DNA of 64,000 nt from Futiania mangrovi (GTDB lineage: Bacteria; Pseudomonadota; Alphaproteobacteria; Futianiales; Futianiaceae). Made by a program: the position numbers and the translations under genes. The stretch is taken from contig NZ_JAMZFT010000004.1 of the NCBI RefSeq assembly GCF_024158125.1, positions 186,001 through 250,000 of the forward strand, given 5' to 3'. The notes under the pieces were generated by a model that was not told where the DNA came from, did not search any database, and was given only the letters and a program-made list of their open reading frames with translations. Within the stretch, counting starts at the first letter, position 1; each line of letters starts with the position of its first letter. Below are positions 62,601 to 64,000 of this stretch, piece by piece.

Positions 62601-64000
62601 TCACCCTTCGAAGAAATGTGCGAGCACGGCGGCTTCGCTGATCTCGGCCTTGGGCAGTTCGGCCGTGATGCGCCCGTGCGAGAAGACGAGGAGGCGGTGG
62701 GCGAGGTTCATCGCCTCGGGCAGGTCCGATGAGATCACCACCACGGCCTTGCCCGCCTCGGCGAGGCGCTGCACGAGGCGGTAGATCGCCGCGCGCGCGC
62801 CCATGTCGACGCCCACCGTCGGCTCGTCGAGGATGTAGACGTCGTAGTCCTTGCCGAGTCCGCGCCCGAACAGCGTCTTCTGCTGGTTGCCGCCGGACAG
62901 CTGCGCGACGAGCCGGTCGCGGTAGGCGGGGGGAAGCTCCACCTGCTCGGCGACGGCGTCGGCTTCGGCGTACATCTCCTTCCAGGGAAGCAGACCGAAG
63001 CGCGTCTCCTTGCCGATCATGATGCCCTGCGCGAGGTTGTCGCGCGCAGTGAAGGCCAGTTGCAGCCCCTCGTTCTTGCGGTCGGGCGGCAGGTAGTAGA
63101 TGCCGGCGTCCATTATCTTGCGCGTTGGCGCGCCGGTGACGTCCGCGCCGCGCAGCGCGACCGTGCCGCCCTGCACCGGCAGCAATCCCATCAGCGCGCG
63201 GAAGCAGCGCGACTTGCCCGACCCGACGAGGCCCGCGATGCCCAGGACCTCGCCGGGGCGAACCTCAAAGTCGACGCCCTTGACGCCCCACGCCTTCAGC
63301 CCGCGCACCTCCAGCAGCGGGTCGCCGGGCGCTGCCGCGATCTGCGGATAGATCTCGGAGATCGCGCGCCCCGCCATCATCTCGATCAGCTGGGCCTCGG
63401 TCGTTTCCGCCATGGCGACGGTGCCGATCTTCGCGCCGTCGCGCAGCACGGTGATGCGGTCGGCGATGCGCTCGAACTCCTGGATGCGGTGCGAGATGTA
63501 GATGACGCCCACGCCGCGCGCCTTCATCCGGGCGACCACCTTGAAAAGGTGCTCGACCTCGCGGTCGGTCAGGGAAGCCGTCGGCTCGTCGAGGATGAGG
63601 ATGGAGACGTCGGCATGAAAGGCCTTGGCGATCTCGACCATCTGCTGCTGGGCGCGGCTCAGCAGCGCGACCATCATGGTGGGGTCGATGTCGAATTCGA
63701 GCTCGGCGAACAGGTCGCGCGCGCGGCGCACCATGCCGCGCCGGTCGGTGAAGGGGCCGCGCTTCGGCTCGTCGCCGAGGAAGATGTTCTCCGCGACCGT
63801 CATGGTCGGGACCAGCGAGAATTCCTGGAACACCGCGGAGATGCCGCGCGCCCGGGCATCGGCGACCGACTGGAAGGCAACCTCGGCGCCCTCGACCCGG
63901 ATCGTGCCCGAGGTGGGCGGCGTCGCGCCCGCCAGCATGGAGATCAGCGTCGACTTGCCCGCGCCGTTCTCGCCGAAGAGCACGTGCACCTCGCCCGCCT
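62601..64000 (-). CDS. Sugar-type ABC transporter ATPase (RbsA/duplicated), N-terminus cut by window edge
   Basis: At least 465 residues are visible and the frame continues past the right edge (the first in-window codons read AGEVHVLFGENGAGKST, so roughly the first 35 residues are missing). Two fused nucleotide-binding domains: first with Walker A GENGAGKST, Walker B ILILDEPTASLTDREVEH and YISHRIQEF; second with GIAGLVGSGKSRCFRALM, LSGGNQQKTLFGRGL and YILDEPTVGVDMGARAAIY. This is the RbsA/MglA/XylG type. It pairs with the RbsC-like permease; the periplasmic receptor must lie outside the window. Confidence 0.92.
   Translation of the reverse strand, partial: AGEVHVLFGENGAGKSTLISMLAGATPPTSGTIRVEGAEVAFQSVADARARGISAVFQEFSLVPTMTVAENIFLGDEPKRGPFTDRRGMVRRARDLFAELEFDIDPTMMVALLSRAQQQMVEIAKAFHADVSILILDEPTASLTDREVEHLFKVVARMKARGVGVIYISHRIQEFERIADRITVLRDGAKIGTVAMAETTEAQLIEMMAGRAISEIYPQIAAAPGDPLLEVRGLKAWGVKGVDFEVRPGEVLGIAGLVGSGKSRCFRALMGLLPVQGGTVALRGADVTGAPTRKIMDAGIYYLPPDRKNEGLQLAFTARDNLAQGIMIGKETRFGLLPWKEMYAEADAVAEQVELPPAYRDRLVAQLSGGNQQKTLFGRGLGKDYDVYILDEPTVGVDMGARAAIYRLVQRLAEAGKAVVVISSDLPEAMNLAHRLLVFSHGRITAELPKAEISEAAVLAHFFEG

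Overview
The window is a GC-rich chromosomal segment of an alphaproteobacterium, judged from the base composition, the rhizobial-type biuret hydrolase, tripartite tricarboxylate transporter (TTT) and branched-chain-type ABC transport operons, and the dense ATGA/GTGA-coupled gene layout. The genus cannot be fixed from the sequence. No rRNA, tRNA, insertion sequence, phage or CRISPR was seen. Both window edges cut genes: the first is an N-terminal allophanate hydrolase fragment, the last an ABC ATPase lacking its N-terminus.

Layout. (A) 1-6168: a minus-strand nitrogen-scavenging operon with a divergent LysR regulator. It holds an ABC importer of the NMT1/SsuA type, a cobalt-type nitrile hydratase split into three subunits, biuret hydrolase and allophanate hydrolase. 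A coherent reading is hydration of an N-cyano compound (for example cyanourea) to biuret, then allophanate, then ammonia and CO2. (B) 6204-16651: a complete, tightly overlapping type II secretion operon (K, O, E, F, G, H, I, J, L, M, C-like, D) on the minus strand. (C) 16858-23946, plus strand: a CHASE2 class III cyclase with guanylate-cyclase-type specificity residues, a 1129-residue FecR-TPR-outer-membrane-barrel fusion, and an exported eight-cysteine protein of unknown function. (D) 24032-38166: mixed genes, comprising an HxlR regulator with nitroreductase and FAD oxidase, an exported unknown, katG with divergent oxyR, quinone oxidoreductase, a DapA-family aldolase, an MddA-like methyltransferase with a second methyltransferase, a GlxA-type regulator and a membrane-anchored GltB2-like protein. 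A luciferase-like monooxygenase follows at 38305-39321.

(E) 39362-51844: an acyl-CoA catabolic and uptake regulon. It contains two crotonase-fold enzymes, an acyl-CoA dehydrogenase with Asp at the catalytic-base position, a BadH-like dehydrogenase, a TetR regulator, a PECR-like reductase, an acyl-CoA ligase and a complete LivKHMGF-type ABC importer. Three matching palindromes (CTAAC....GTTAG) lie at its three promoters and define a probable TetR regulon. The enzyme set fits beta-oxidation and ring opening of an alicyclic carboxylate such as cyclohexanecarboxylate. (F) 51926-59718: an isocitrate-lyase-family lyase, a TctCBA importer, LeuCD-like hydratase subunits and a GMC oxidoreductase. This looks like uptake, hydration and cleavage of a (substituted) unsaturated dicarboxylate rather than leucine synthesis. 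(G) 59715-64000: BioMNY biotin ECF transporter genes translationally coupled to a sugar-type ABC importer (permease plus a partial ATPase).

Function calls are from recognisable motifs and remembered family patterns. No database search was run.
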